Assembly (NCBI GenBank): GCA_015680685.1
Contig: MNCI01003602.1
Location: forward strand, 544,105 to 608,104
Length of the DNA: 64,000 nt
Source of the DNA: Gnetum montanum
Taxonomy: Eukaryota > Streptophyta > Gnetopsida > Gnetales > Gnetaceae
Reading direction: 5' to 3'
Shown: in pieces, positions 1 through 11,567 of the stretch
Numbering within the stretch: the first letter of the stretch is position 1
How the letters are laid out: the number at the start of each line of letters is the position of its first letter
Translations under genes and position numbers: made by a program
The notes under the pieces: generated by a model
Told to the model about the DNA's origin: nothing
The model's input: the letters and a program-made list of their open reading frames with translations, nothing else
Databases searched by the model: none

Positions 1-1
1 A

Positions 2-2150
2 AAATTGGTAATTATCAACACTAAGCTTGCTCCTCAATAGAAAGAAGAACTGCTGAAGGTAATAAATAAATGGTCAGAAGCCTTCACTTGGTCATATCCC
101 AAATTAACTGGAATAGATCCTAGGATATGCCAACATAGAATTTACACTAACCCCTCCATGAAGCCTCGAAGACAACTGTAGAGGCAATTGAACCCTAAGC
201 TGAGGCAATTAGTTAAGGAAGAAATGGAACAACTTCTTAAGGCTAGGTTCATGTATGCCATTCTTGATAGTAAATGGGTTAGCCCCTTAGTTATTGTGCC
301 TAAAAAGGGAGTCAAATGGAGGGTGTGCATAGATTTTAGGCTACTAAATATGGCAACATTCAAAGATCACTTTGCATTGCCATTTGTCAACCAAGTCTTA
401 GACACCATCGCAGGGCTTCACTATTACAGTTTTCTAGATGGATATAGCAAATATAACCAAATATAAATAGCCCTAGAAGACCAAGCCAATACTACATTCA
501 CCAGTCCTTGGGGAACGTTCGCATACAAATAGATGCTGTTTGGCTTGTGCAATGTGCCTGCAACATTTCAATGACTAGTTCTAAGCATATTACAATAGTA
601 GATAGGGAATGGTGTGGAGGTCTTTATGGAAGACTTCTCCACTTATGGAGAAAAATATGATCAAGCCCTGGATTGGTTGGAGCAAGTGTTGAAAATATGT
701 GTAGAAACCAATTTGAGGCTCAACAGGAAGAAATGCCATTTGATGGTCCAAGAAGGGGTAGTACTAGGGCAAAAAATCTCACACATAGGGATAGAGGTTG
801 ACCCCCAGAAAATCAAAATTATCCAAGAAATTACCCATCAACCGAAAATTATCAAAGATATTTGATCATTCCTTGGACATATTAGCTACAACATGGAGAC
901 AAACTGGTACAGTAGCATTATTACCTATTTTCTCACCCAACAAACACCACAAGAGTTAAACCTTAAGAAGAAACAACAGTTTCTTCACTAAGCCAAGTAC
1001 TTTATGGAGATCAATGGGCAAATTTACAAAGTGTGTTTCGATGGCTTGGTTTGATGATATGTTCCTGATATAGATCAACTAGGAGTTCTGTAAGATGCTC
1101 ATGAGGGTCCTTGTGGGGGTCATTATGCTGGGAGATGAATAGCCATCAAGATCCTACTTGCAGGATATTATTGGCCTACATTATTTCGGGATTCCCATCA
1201 TTTCGTCCAATCTTGTGAGCACTGTCAATGTGATGGGGGAATGACTGCTAGAATGTAGGATTCACAACAATGGATTTAACTGTTAAAATCCTTCAAAATT
1301 TGGGGAATTGATTTTATGGGGCCGATTACACCAATGTCCAATGGAAAAGCTTATAGTATTGTTGCCATTGATTACCTAACAAAATGGGCCAATGTAGTTG
1401 CTATTAAAGATTGTACATCATCTATAGTTGCACGATTTGTTCAATAACAAATCATAAACAAGTTTGGTGTGTTGCGTGCACTTATTTCAGATAATGATAC
1501 GTACTTCAAAGGTGCAAATTTTCAGAAATTAATGCAATGCTTAGGGGTTGAACATAAATTGACTACACCATACCATCCCTAAGCGAACGGTCAAGCAGAA
1601 GTCACCAACAGGGAGATTATGAAGATATTGACAAGAACCATTAGCAATTTTAGGCGAGATTGGAGCACTAAATTGGATGATGCTCTTTGGGCATACTGCT
1701 CCACATGGAAACTCACTATAGGCTACTCTCCCTATGAGTTAGTGTACGGTAAATTAGCAATACTTCCCATTCAAGTTGAGCTTCATACACTATCCACAGC
1801 ATGTGACCTCAACCTTGACCTTGATCTAGCATAGATACAATGGTTAGTAACACTTAACTTGCTAGATGAAAATCGATTAGCTACCCTATCATCTAACAAA
1901 TTGCACAAGGCCTTTAATAAACAACATCATGACCTAAGAATTAGGAAAGTTAAATATCAGCTAGGAGATAAGGTTCTGTACTGGAATCCCACACATGTGG
2001 CATAATGTACTAAATTTCAAATACTATGGGAAGGACCTTATATTATTTATGCAAATTTTTCTTTAGGGGCGTTGGCAATATACAAACTTGAGAGCCTGGA
2101 TAAGAAACTTTCGGTCAACATGCAACAAACCAAACATTTTCACTAGCTTA
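2..2150 (+). pseudogene. pol: Broken pol of element A: RT and integrase, RNase H deleted
   Basis: The RT region (about 185-890) shows SPLVIVPKKG, WRVCIDFRLLN, YYSFLDGYSKYNQI, FTSPWGTFAY and the catalytic box as FMED, where the family has FMDD, so one catalytic Asp is changed to Glu. Integrase (about 1010-2150) shows the zinc-binding HEGPCGGHYAGR and HFVQSCEHCQCDGG stretches, then catalytic residues in AIDYLTKW, ALISDNDTYF and ANGQAEVTNRE (D, D, E all present), then the C-terminal LGDKVLYWNP and GPYII block. There is no chromodomain. Many in-frame stops lie where copies H or I have Gln or Arg codons. It cannot make a working protein. Confidence 0.9.
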
Positions 2151-2159
2151 GGACAATCA

Positions 2160-4121
2160 GTACACATGCTACCTCTCTTGAAGGATAACCTTGCTTACTA
2201 TTTTAGATCTCCTCCTTTCAACTTAGTCATGGGAGAGATTGCTAGCTATGCTAACAGTTTTATGCCCTTAGTTCTTTTTGAATTTTTGTTTTACACATTT
2301 TTTTGATTTATACATTCTTTCAACTTTTCTTATTTTTGTTTTACACCATAATTCATGTTTTTACTATTTATTTATTTGCTTGATTTACTTTTATTCATAA
2401 TCTAATAAGTGCTCATGATGGTGGATTGAATTATATCATATTGATTGCTAATGTTTGGTTTTTACCTTTGAATTATGATGCTGATATTAAGGTATGGTTC
2501 TTTTGGTAAAATAGGCAATGAGTCCACGCCGTCCACTCATCCATACAACTCTATGGTATCCTTTGGCTTGGAATTGTACAGTCCCCTTTTTCTAAGTAAA
2601 ATTATTAATGAATTGGTGGCTAGGTATTTTTTAAACCAAGAAAAGACTCAAAGGATGAAAAGGACGTGACTTCAAGGGGATTCGATGCATTGGTGCTGGC
2701 CATTCTCTTGGGTGCTTGGATGATTTTTCTTAGGTTTTTTACCATTTTGACATTGTTCAAATATTAGGAAGCTAAGTGAATAAAAATAAGTCTGTGTATG
2801 ATGTGGTTCTCATGGATAAAAATTAGAGAGAGAGAGAGAGAGAAGAGAAAAAGGTGAGAATTCAAAGCATACCCCTTAGACATAATAAAGAAATATGGGC
2901 TAAAAGAGCTGGTTATGGAACTAGAAAGACATGTTACCAATGCTTGAAGGTTCCCTCTAAATAATGTCCTTTCTCACTTCCTGCTTCTCCATCTCACTCT
3001 CCTTGGGATGGTGGTCACACTTTATGGAAGCATTCTTGTTGCCTCATGAGGATGAATTGGCCAAGTGTATTGATGCGAGGTCACTAAATGTGGTTGGTTT
3101 GACTCTAGATTTGGGATGAGTTCTACTCAGTTATCTTAACCATGAAATACACAAGGGGCTTTTCACAACCTTGTTCTTGGGATTCCATTCCATTCTCTCC
3201 TCTCCATCTTTCTTCCCATTTTCCACCTCATTACCACTTTTATCATTAGTTTATTCTGCGTTGATGCATTGTTTTTCTTTGGTGAATTCTTGTGGGTAAG
3301 TTTTTAACTCTTGCTTCTAACTGACATTCCTAGAGTCTATGGACTCTTTGGTTTGTGGGTTTGTTAGGGCATAAAGGACATGAGCTTGCTTTGGGGAGGA
3401 CCCACTTACATATGTTTTGGTTTGGTTAAGTTAAGTTCTTTATCCTTAGACATTGTTACAATCAAATTATTTTTATTTACCCCATCCATGTCATCCAAAT
3501 TGTATGCACCTTCACAACTGTTTGTAATGAATTCCATTTTATAATTGTGAATACCCTCTTTCCACCACTCCTTGTGTCAAGCTTTCTATGAATTGTATGG
3601 ATCACTTCTATTATTTAACCCATTCGTTAGTATTTTCACTAACAATATCAAGCAAGCAAGAAATCTATCACAATCACAGCTTGTCTAGATAAAATCACCA
3701 ATGAGAAAAGGTATTCAGCCCTTATTTATGTATTATATATACTAATCCTTGGTTTTGTTGTGATTGCAGTGGGAAGCATGGATTGGAAGTAGGACTATCG
3801 TCACCAAGGAGGATGCAACCATATCACTCACAAGAGATTGTTCATGACCACTAGATCTCTTTTACCTATCCCTCACTCTTCTATTACCAAGAGGGGTTGG
3901 ATGTCCTTTGGATCTGTTGGTGTTCTTTCCTAATTATCATGAATATCAATTTTGTACGTAATTGTAATATTGTATGCTCGGGTGCTTCTTTATTTGTCTA
4001 TTTTCTCTATGTCACTCTGCATGTTAGTCAAAAAAGTCCACATCTCCCTAATATATTTTGTAAAGAACTTGTTTCTCTTCTTCTATACTCAAGGAAAAGT
4101 TTTCATTCAATTGTGGGGGTA
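2160..4121 (+). other. 3' noncoding region of element A, ending in the polypurine tract
   Basis: About 2 kb between the integrase stop and the LTR holds no long reading frame; an env-like gene, present at this place in some Athila elements, is not visible. It starts with a T-rich stretch of TTTTACA-like repeats (about 2275-2350), carries a GA microsatellite (2825-2844), and has blocks also found in B, C, H and I, for example around GGGGAGGACCCACTT at 3394. It ends in the G-rich tract TGTGGGGGTA at 4112-4121, the likely plus-strand primer. The conserved blocks suggest RNA-level functions such as splicing or packaging; that is inference. Confidence 0.75.
3711..3769 (+). other. Intron-like segment in the 3' region of A
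   Basis: Donor AAAAG|GTATTC, branch-like TACTAAT, a T-rich tract and acceptor GATTGCAG|TGG span 59 nt. Similar segments with a conserved CTAAT and a 59-62 nt length occur at the same relative place in B, C, H and I. This is very short for a plant intron but has every expected signal in order. Confidence 0.6.
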
Positions 4122-4560
4122 TGATGAGAGCGGTTAATCTAGTGGTTATTCTAATTATTAGAGAAGTCACTCTAGCAGTTATTCTAATTATTAGAGTGGT
4201 TACTCTAGCGGTTACTTTAGTAGTTATTCTAATTATTAGAGCAGTTTCTCCCAAGCCTATAAATATAGTCCTAGGCGCACAATTGGGAAGAAGTCTTTTA
4301 GCAGTCAAGTAGTGAAACTCTTGTAGTTTGTTTGAAAGTTAGAGTATTTTCCAAGTGCCTATAGTAGAAGGTCTAAGTGTGGATAGATTTTATTCAAGCA
4401 GTGATGTACCTAAGCACACCATTGTGTTGGCAATAAAGACGAGCTCTTTGATTCATCCTTGCAGCACTTGAGATTTATTCTCTTACACATTTATTTTATT
4501 TTATTTTCCTATGCATTTATTTTATTTTATTTTATTTTATGCACTTTACATTTCTATTAT
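4122..4560 (+). repeat. Truncated 3' LTR of element A
   Basis: It starts TGATGAGAGC right after the polypurine tract. U3 contains three copies of the palindrome TCTAATTATTAGA (4150, 4183, 4228) inside a degenerate tandem repeat. A TATA box lies in CCTATAAATATAG (about 4257), followed by the R/U5 block with GGCAATAAAGACGAGCTC, shared with C. About 400 bp of U5 are missing: after a TTTTA-repeat stretch (about 4496-4540) the sequence passes into element B's LTR. Confidence 0.88.
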
Positions 4561-5233
4561 ATGCACGTGCTCGAAGTGGTCATACTAAGGCACTTAAATA
4601 GGAGGAAAGGGTTGAGAGAATCTAATCTAGCCTAAGTGCGATGAGCAGCTGATTCCTTGACTAATCGTACACATCTTGGTGCATGACTACCACTAGGATT
4701 ACCAAGTGCAGATCCTGAATATGCCACTAGGTTACCAAGTGGTCACACTAGATGCTCATAATCAAGTCATACTCATACCGCATTGCCATGAGTAGCCGAT
4801 TCCTTAACTAACCGTACACATCCTTAGATGTTGGTAATCAAGTCGTACTCATATCGCATTGTAGGAGTTTAAGGGTGAGAGAGAAAGCAATAAATAAATT
4901 CCTATTCCATGCACTGCAAGGTTTATCCAGGAAGTTTGTCTTTATTGCTGTACACAACTTGTGTTCAGGTACAATGTTGCTCAAATAAAGATCCGTTCAC
5001 TTTAGGACTCCTACTACGGGCACATGGAAAATATTCTATCTATGGAGTGATCAAACTGCCAGAGTTTTCCTACTTCTAACTCAGGATGGAAAAACAAGGG
5101 AGAGCTGCCTCTTATTTATAGATATGGCGGTGGACCACGATATCGCATACGCAATATTGCAAGGGATGCGATATTGCGGTGGCTGTGATATCACGTACGT
5201 GATATCATAGCTCATGTGAATCGCGTCTCATCA
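4561..5233 (-). repeat. 3' LTR of element B, U5 end missing
   Basis: On the minus strand it starts TGATGAGACG after a GGGGG polypurine core and matches 10898-11567 of the 5' LTR nearly end to end (673 against 670 bp). U3 contains the perfect 20-bp palindrome GATATCACGTACGTGATATC at 5187-5206. A TATA box in CTATAAATAAG (about 5112-5125) precedes the R block with CAATAAAGAC. It is cut at the junction with A's LTR. Confidence 0.9.
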
Positions 5234-7160
5234 TACCCCCATGGATGAATGAAACTTGTCCTTGAGTTCCATACAAAATATTGGGAAGGTATGGGATTAT
5301 TGAGGGGAATGGAACTAATGGGATGACATGTGAATGGATCATCATTACAAGACTCAACAACTAGTGTTCATGAAAACAAGGGTGAACACCTTATTACATT
5401 GACATCAGGCCTCATTTGGCAGCTGAGAGAAAAGAGAAGAGAGAAGAGGAGAGAATAAGAGAGAAGAAGTCTTGCTACTACCAATGCCAAGATTTTGCCT
5501 TTCATTGCCCATCCATAAGCATGTCATCGATCTTGGTCCTTGCATAGCTGCTATAGCACAACTCCATTCCATGTGTTCCCTCCAGATTTGGTCCTTTATT
5601 GCATGATCACCATCTACACACACAACACAAGCATATATTAGCAAGGGTAAATGATTCATCATGTAATTGATACCTTACTTCGGTGTAAGTTCATTGGCTA
5701 GGTTGTGGTATGGCTGATATGGATTAGGAGATATAGTAATGATGACTACCGAAGGTGTAGGGGTTAGGAAGAAAATCAAAAAATTTGGGGCTAGGAGAAA
5801 ATTGAAAAAATCGAGCCCCGTACCCCCATGACTAATCGTGAACCTTCGGTAGCATTAGAATGGAGAAAGGAAAGGAGTAAGAAAGATAGATAAAAAGGGA
5901 CAACTATAGCATTGAGGAAATGGATGTCAAGATGGAAATGAACAAAATAAAATTAATTATAAAATGGTAAGGGAAAGAAGTTAAGGGAGAGAAGGGTGGA
6001 GAGAAGAGGATGGAATGGAATCCCAAGAACAAGGTGGTGTATAGCCCCTTGTGTGTTGCATGATTAATGTGACTTAGCAAATCCCATTCCAAGTCTAGCC
6101 TCAAACCAACCACATCCAGTGACTTCACATCAATGCATTCGGCTAAACCATCCACTTGGATAATAAGGATGCCTTCCCCAAGAGTCACCACCATTCCGAT
6201 GAAACAAAGGAGAGAATGGGAAGCACGAAGGACCTTAGTTAGAGGGAACACTTTTGGTTCCATAACCAGTACTTCTAGCCTAAGTTATTTCATCTAAGGG
6301 GTGTGCTTTGAATTCTCACTTAGTTTTTTTTTGTTTTTTTTATTTTGTGTTTTTATGTGTGAGAACCACACCATGCAAAGACTTTTTATTTTTATTGTCT
6401 CAACTTCCGATAGTTGGGGTAACATTGGAACAGCAAGAAAACTCAAAAAGGAAACATCCAAGCACCCAAGAGAATAGCCAACACAAAAGCATCAAGTTCC
6501 CTTGAAGTCACACCCTTTTTCAATCCTTGAGTCCTTCCTTAGTTTGAAAAATGCCCAGTCACCGATTCGTTTAAGTTCTTATTAGAAGGGGACAATAAAT
6601 TTCCAAGCTGAGAGAGACCATAGAAACTGGTGGATGGATGGATGGATGAAGTGGTCTCATTGCCTGCCATATCAAAAGAAACGTACCTTATTATCAACAT
6701 TGTGACTTAAAGGTAAAAACCAAACATGAGAAATCAACATGAAAATAGTTCATACCATCATTCCGAACACTTATTGGGTGACAAACTTACAAGGTGGATC
6801 ACCCATACACACACAAAAAATGGAAAAGTATAACGATGCTGTAAAAAAAAAATAAGAAGAGTTAAAGAAAGTTGTAAAACAAAAACAAGAAAAGTTAAAG
6901 AAATTTGTAAAAAAGAAATGTGTAAGAGAAAAACGTGTAAAATAAAAATGTGTAAGAAAAAAACTTGTAAAAAAAAACGTTGTAAAATAAAAATGTGTAA
7001 AACAAAAATTTGTAAAAAAAAAAATTAAAAAGAATTGAGGGCCCCATATGATTAGCATAGGTGGCCATCTCCCCCATGACTGAATTGCATGGGAGAAGAG
7101 ATCTAAAATAATGAACGTCTATTTAAATTTCATAGAAGTGCCCAACTCCTTCCAATTGAT
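5234..7160 (-). other. 3' noncoding region of element B
   Basis: It corresponds to the region after integrase in the other copies and has no credible reading frame. Near 6836-7030 is a long A-rich array (T-rich in element sense) built of TTTTACA and TTTTACACATTT units, which makes spurious Phe- and Thr-rich frames. An intron-like segment at 5614-5673 has donor AAG|GTATCA, a GCTAAT branch-like site and acceptor TGTGTAG|ATGG. The polypurine tract lies just above 5233. Confidence 0.75.
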
Positions 7161-7261
7161 GATCTTAGGTTGAGGGGTGGGAGTTGGCGATGCTCATATT
7201 CCAACATGTCTATCCCTTCATTATTGGCATGGTTTGTCTCCTCAGTTCATTCCATGCATAT

Positions 7262-7810
7262 TTATTTGCTCTTTCGAGTAGCTGTCAACCATGGGGTATC
7301 TACTACTTGTTGTCTGGTTGCTACATATAGGAATCTTTGTTTCAAAGTTTCAAGAGCACACCTGTTACATGGAGGCATTTCCTCCATGTCATCACCCGAT
7401 GAATCACTATATGTGATGCATGGAACTTTCCTCTTCTCAATATTTCTATAAATATTTATCTTAGAAATTTCCAAGGAAAGATCGCAGATCCTAAGGCATG
7501 CGTTTACTATACTAAGCCATGCCATTCCCATTATAATTGAGAAGTCCCCTTCATTGTTGTTGACTTCAATCACCAGGAAATCAGCTAGGTAAGACCAACC
7601 ACACACAGTGGTAATGATGTCCTCCACCAATCCCAAGGGAATGGTGATGGATTGGTCTACCAGCTCTAGTTGAATGTTGCTCTTCTTAAGTTGGGGTAGG
7701 TTCCAGGCATGATACATCTCTTGTGAAATTAAGTTGACTCCAGAACCTGAGTCAAGAAGAGCCCTATGTGGTCCATTTTCGGTGACTTGAAGGTAGATTA
7801 AGGGACTCCC
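7262..7810 (-). pseudogene. Retroviral-type aspartic protease of element B
   Basis: On the minus strand the frame runs through GSPLIYLQVTENGPH, the active-site block LLDSGSGVNLIS (Asp-Ser-Gly intact), the block DQSITIPLGLVEDIITTV and the flap/second-half motif FSIIMGMAWLS, as in plant Ty3/gypsy proteases. The frame from 7717 to 7262 is open; the start must be upstream because it belongs to a gag-pro reading frame. It ends in a tail fused to what was the protease-RT linker, and then the element jumps to the 3' noncoding region. Confidence 0.82.
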
Positions 7811-7849
7811 AGGGTCAGTTAGTTTCTTGGGAAGGTGGCCTACCTTGAT

Positions 7850-10376
7850 CTAATCGATTATGGTATGTGTTAACATAATCGTATGCGTTAAGCTCTGTTG
7901 GACTGAAGGGTGCTCCAAAGTGTTAGATGGTGGAGGAGTGTACATGGGCTCAATCGCTTGTTGTTGTGAGAGTTTTTCTGGGATTTTGGTTCTAAAGAAG
8001 GATATTCTCTTTTTACAGTTGTCAGAACCAACAGCAGGTTGAATATTTACAACTCTCACAGTGTGACATTGCTGCGGCTGAGTAGGAAGTTCCCCTTGCA
8101 TTGTTGGAGTAGGAGGTGTTATGGGAACTACTTGTGGAAGAGGTGTGAATGGATTTGGAGGATGGTGTGGGTATGGAGTGTCTCCCAGAGGAGAATGAGT
8201 CCTTCTGAAGTACTCCTGAACTTGGTAGTGATGGTGGGGAGTTGTGTGGCTCATAGAGTCAGTTGGAGAAATTGGCTACTGCACATAATATCCATAAGGG
8301 TCAGGCTGCCGGTAAGGGTACCAATGTTTCGACGATGGCATCCCTCATAACTATGGGTATTGCCACTGTTGATGCTGTTCGATGGGTTGTGGTGGAGTTC
8401 CACTTGGATAATACGTTAATGGTTGGTGGAACTAGCTTGGGTTACCTTGGGGATAAGGTAACCTACGGGGTGTTTTCCATTGATTAAGTCTTGGATTAAG
8501 TGCATACACCCTAGACTTTTGTAGATGTGAGATGATTGGGCAACATCCCTTAGGATGGTCATAGTGGCAGATCTCACATCCACCGTCATCGTCTGTGTCT
8601 GAATTGACAACCACATCAGAGTTAGTGATTTTCCTCTTACCCTTGTTTTGTGCATGGCCTAAATCTCTCCACTTTATCTTACCTTTGTCACTACTTTGTT
8701 CTACCTTAGACTCTTCTATAATATTTAAGATAGTTTCAATTTTAGAGTCTAAGGAACTCCATACATCATCTACCTTAGCCACGATTTCTGTTGTTAACTT
8801 TTGAATCGGCAAGGTTTTCTTGTTCACCAACTCTTCGATTGGTGACTCATCCTCCTCATCGCAAAATTTCACTCCCTTCTTTCCAAGAGAGGGATCACGG
8901 TTGTATTCTTCTACACTTGCCATTTTTCATAGCTCACCTTCTTCTTTTGCTACTTGCTCCAACAAGCGATGTACTTCATGGGCTCTAAGTTGTGATAGTC
9001 TCCCCTGAGCATAAGTCCCAAGGGTACTTCTCGTTTCATGCCTTAGCCCATCCACTATGTGACGAAGTTGATCCCGCTGAGCATACCCATGGCTCGGGTA
9101 ACGATGTAACAATGTGTAGTAGCAGGCCATGGCACCATCCAAGGGTTTGTGATTTCCTTGCTTCCATTCTTGGATCTGCTTACGCAAATTGAACACTCTA
9201 GAGTACATCTGATACTTATCGTTGAACAGTTTTAGCATCGTACTCCATCTCCTGATGGTTTTTGGTTCTAAGGACCGGTACCAGCTCTTTGCTTCCTTGG
9301 TGAGTATCCTTGGGAATAACTTAAGTTTTTGCCACTCATTTTCTATATTCTGCAAGGCACAGGCATTGTGGAATGCCTATAAATGATGTTGCGGATCAGT
9401 GTTGTATCCCCCTTCAAATCATGGGATGTTGTTCATGTCTAAATGTTTGATCCAACTACATTTTAAATGCCTTGTGGGAATTCCTAACTACCTCTATTAT
9501 GTCAAGCATACTTTGGGTTGTGAGTAGGGGCTTGTCATGATCATCTCTTTCATGACGCTTGTGATCTCTGTGTTGTTCCCTACTCTCCCTATGTCCTTGC
9601 CCCTGTCCTCTCTCTCAACTTTCCCGTTGAGGTCTCTCATTTTTCTTACTTTTATCTTCTCCATTATGCTCATCATGATTTCATCCTAATGTGGAAGGAG
9701 AGGGTGAGTGATGTGAAGAAGGGGAACCATCACCATGATGATGTTTCTTACCTTCTCTTTGGCTGCTACGGCCTCGATCGTGGTGACAATCTAAGTGCAT
9801 GTCCTTGTCATGTGTTGTTCCTTCTGTGAATAGTTGGTGTTCATGGGCATCAGAACTAGGGATATGTATTGTTGATCATAGGTTCTGATACCTGGCCTCC
9901 TCACTTTTGTTAAGAGGAGAAACATCTCTTGATAGCAAACTAGTTATAAATGGTTCACCATCTCTAGTTTCACTAAGGATGTGCGGGACCTCTTTGCCCT
10001 TCAATAGTGTATGTTGGCTCTCCTACCTTGAGTCCCTCATACGTTGCAAAGCTATGGGATGGTAGTCCCTCATGTCAAAATTGCCCATAATGTATTCAGC
10101 ATAAAATTCTATCATGCCAATATGTGCCAAAGCACAGAGAAGCATGTTAGGGATTGCCCGATCTAGAGGTAACACTATGTTACCATGTAGATCTCTCTAG
10201 TGCATCTGATCATCTTGATGAAAGATAAAAGTAAAATTGGGAATATACTCATCGAGATGAGTATATTCCACCCTATATTGTTGAGGCACTGGTTGATTTT
10301 GGCTATGTGTTTTATGCTGTCGACTATCTCGTGTATGGTCCTTAGATGGTGAGTTTCTCTTATGAGAAGAAGACAT
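7850..10376 (-). pseudogene. gag: gag of element B, near full length but broken
   Basis: The likely start ATG is at 10376, about 120 nt after the PBS, opening with MSSSHKRNSPSKDHTRDSRQ. The frame then shows an Arg/His/Asp-rich stretch (about 9540-9800), the retrotransposon capsid core (8927-9355, with WQKLKLFPRILTKEAKSWY and the LRKQIQEWKQG region), and near 8550 a zinc-knuckle-like CEICHYDHPKGC (C-x2-C-x3-H-x3-C). A Pro-rich C-terminal part follows (7850-8250), leading into protease. Several stops and frame shifts divide it. It would form the virus-like particle if intact. C and H lack most of this gene. Confidence 0.8.
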
Positions 10377-10496
10377 TGTTATTGGTGTGCTAATTTTACC
10401 ATTATATAAATTTTTCTTTAATTAACCTGAAGGTTCGTTTAGGCTCCCAATGATGTGAGTGATATCCTTTATGTTCTATTCAGTGCACAAACACTT

Positions 10497-10516
10497 AGTC
10501 CCCGGCAATAGCGCCA
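10497..10516 (-). other. Primer-binding site of element B
   Basis: On the minus strand TGGCGCTATTGCCGGGGACT begins one base after the LTR end TCATCA. It closely matches TGGCGCCGTTGCCGGGGA, the sequence usual for Athila-type elements and complementary to the 3' end of tRNA-Asp (from general knowledge of the family). Confidence 0.85.
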
Positions 10517-10517
10517 A

Positions 10518-11567
10518 TGATGAGTGGCGAGGTACCCCTACACTCAACCATACGAAATGAGCATAGCACGCACGATCTGGTTGAATTCCACAGACTAAGT
10601 GCCTACACACCCCATGGAACACTTGGGGTTAATCATTCGTTGTCTTCCCAGACTTACTTGTGGTTGTCATGGTGTATGGTTAAGTAAGTCCGAGGTATAT
10701 GATTTTTATGGTCTTTTATGTTTTATCTCCTATGCTATCGAGGTGAAGGGTTGGAGAAACTAACTAACTATAACTAATGAACTAAGTCTAAATTACCTAG
10801 CATCAGCATCCGTTCCCACTTACCGTACACACCCTGAACCGATGCAATCGCGGCTACCAAACGCTAATCATTGCTAGGATCACCATGTATAACACACGTA
10901 CTCAAAGTGATCGTACTGAGGCACTTAACTAGGAGGAAAAGGTTGAAAAAATCTAATCTAGCCTAAGTGTGATGAGCAGCCGATTCCTTGACTAACCGTA
11001 CACATCTTGGTGCATGACTACCACTGGGATTACCAAGCACAGATCCTGAATATGCCATTGGGTTACCAAGTAGTGACACTAGATGCTCGTAATCAAGTCG
11101 TACTCATACCGAGTTGCGATGAGCAGCCGATTCCTTGACTAACCGTACACATCCTTAGATGCTCATAATCAAGTTGTACTCATACCACATTCTAGGAGTT
11201 TAAGGGTGAGAGAGAAAGAAATAAATAAAACCCTATTCCATGCACTGCAAGGTTTATCCAGGAAGTTAATCTTTTATTGCCGTACACAACTTGTGTTCAG
11301 GTACAATGTTGCTTGAATAAAGATCCATTCACTTTAGGACTCCTATTGCGGGAACATGGAAAATATTCTATCTCTGGAGTGATCAAACTGCTAGAGTTTC
11401 CCTACTTCTAACTTAGGATGGGGAAACAAGGGAGAGCTGCCTCTTATTTATAGATATGACAGCAGACCACGATATCGCGTACACAATATCATAGGGGAAG
11501 ACGTGATATCGCGTACACAATATCGCATGGGATAAGATATCATGGCGATGAGAATCACATCTCATCA
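10518..11567 (-). repeat. 5' LTR of element B, complete (1050 bp)
   Basis: Sense strand TGATGAGA...TCATCA, a 6-bp terminal inverted repeat. U3 (about 11450-11567) has several GATATC/CAATATC half-palindromes around CGCGTACA. A TATA box lies in CTATAAATAAG (about 11450), the R block has CAATAAAAGA, and the U5 block contains repeats of a GATTCCTTGACTAACCGTACACATC segment split at about 10980-11150. It is longer than the LTRs of C because of this duplicated U5 segment. Confidence 0.92.

Larger units (their letters stand above)
1..4560 (+). mobile_element. Element A: 3' part of an Athila-like LTR retrotransposon
   Basis: The window opens inside this element, so its 5' LTR, gag and protease are not seen. 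What remains, in order, is the linker before reverse transcriptase, RT, integrase, a noncoding region of about 2 kb, a G-rich polypurine tract and a truncated 3' LTR. The whole RNase H and the RT thumb region are missing: the frame jumps near 893 from the RT end straight to the sequence before integrase. Sequence resemblance to C, H and I in this window places it in the same family. The LTR stops near 4560, where it meets the LTR of element B in opposite orientation. Confidence 0.9.
4561..11567 (-). mobile_element. Element B: Athila-like copy with gag and protease but no RT, RNase H or integrase
   Basis: Reading the minus strand from 11567: a full 5' LTR, PBS, gag, protease, then a direct jump near 7160-7260 to the 3' noncoding region, polypurine tract and a partial 3' LTR. 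The block that should hold RT, RNase H and integrase is absent, so any mobility would have needed enzymes supplied by another copy. The 3' LTR lacks its U5 end (joined to element A at about 4560), so the target duplication cannot be tested; the 5 bp beside the 5' LTR are ATTAA. Confidence 0.9.

Noticed and set aside
2160-4100. Env-like gene of Athila elements
   Set aside because: No copy shows an open frame or membrane-protein pattern that holds across A, B, C, H and I.
4048-4312. Opposed frames with repetitive Ile/Thr/Val-rich protein
   Set aside because: They are translations of the tandem palindromic repeat in A's U3, not genes.
6771-7077. Phe-rich membrane-like minus-strand frames
   Set aside because: They are produced by the T-rich TTTTACA array in B's noncoding region.
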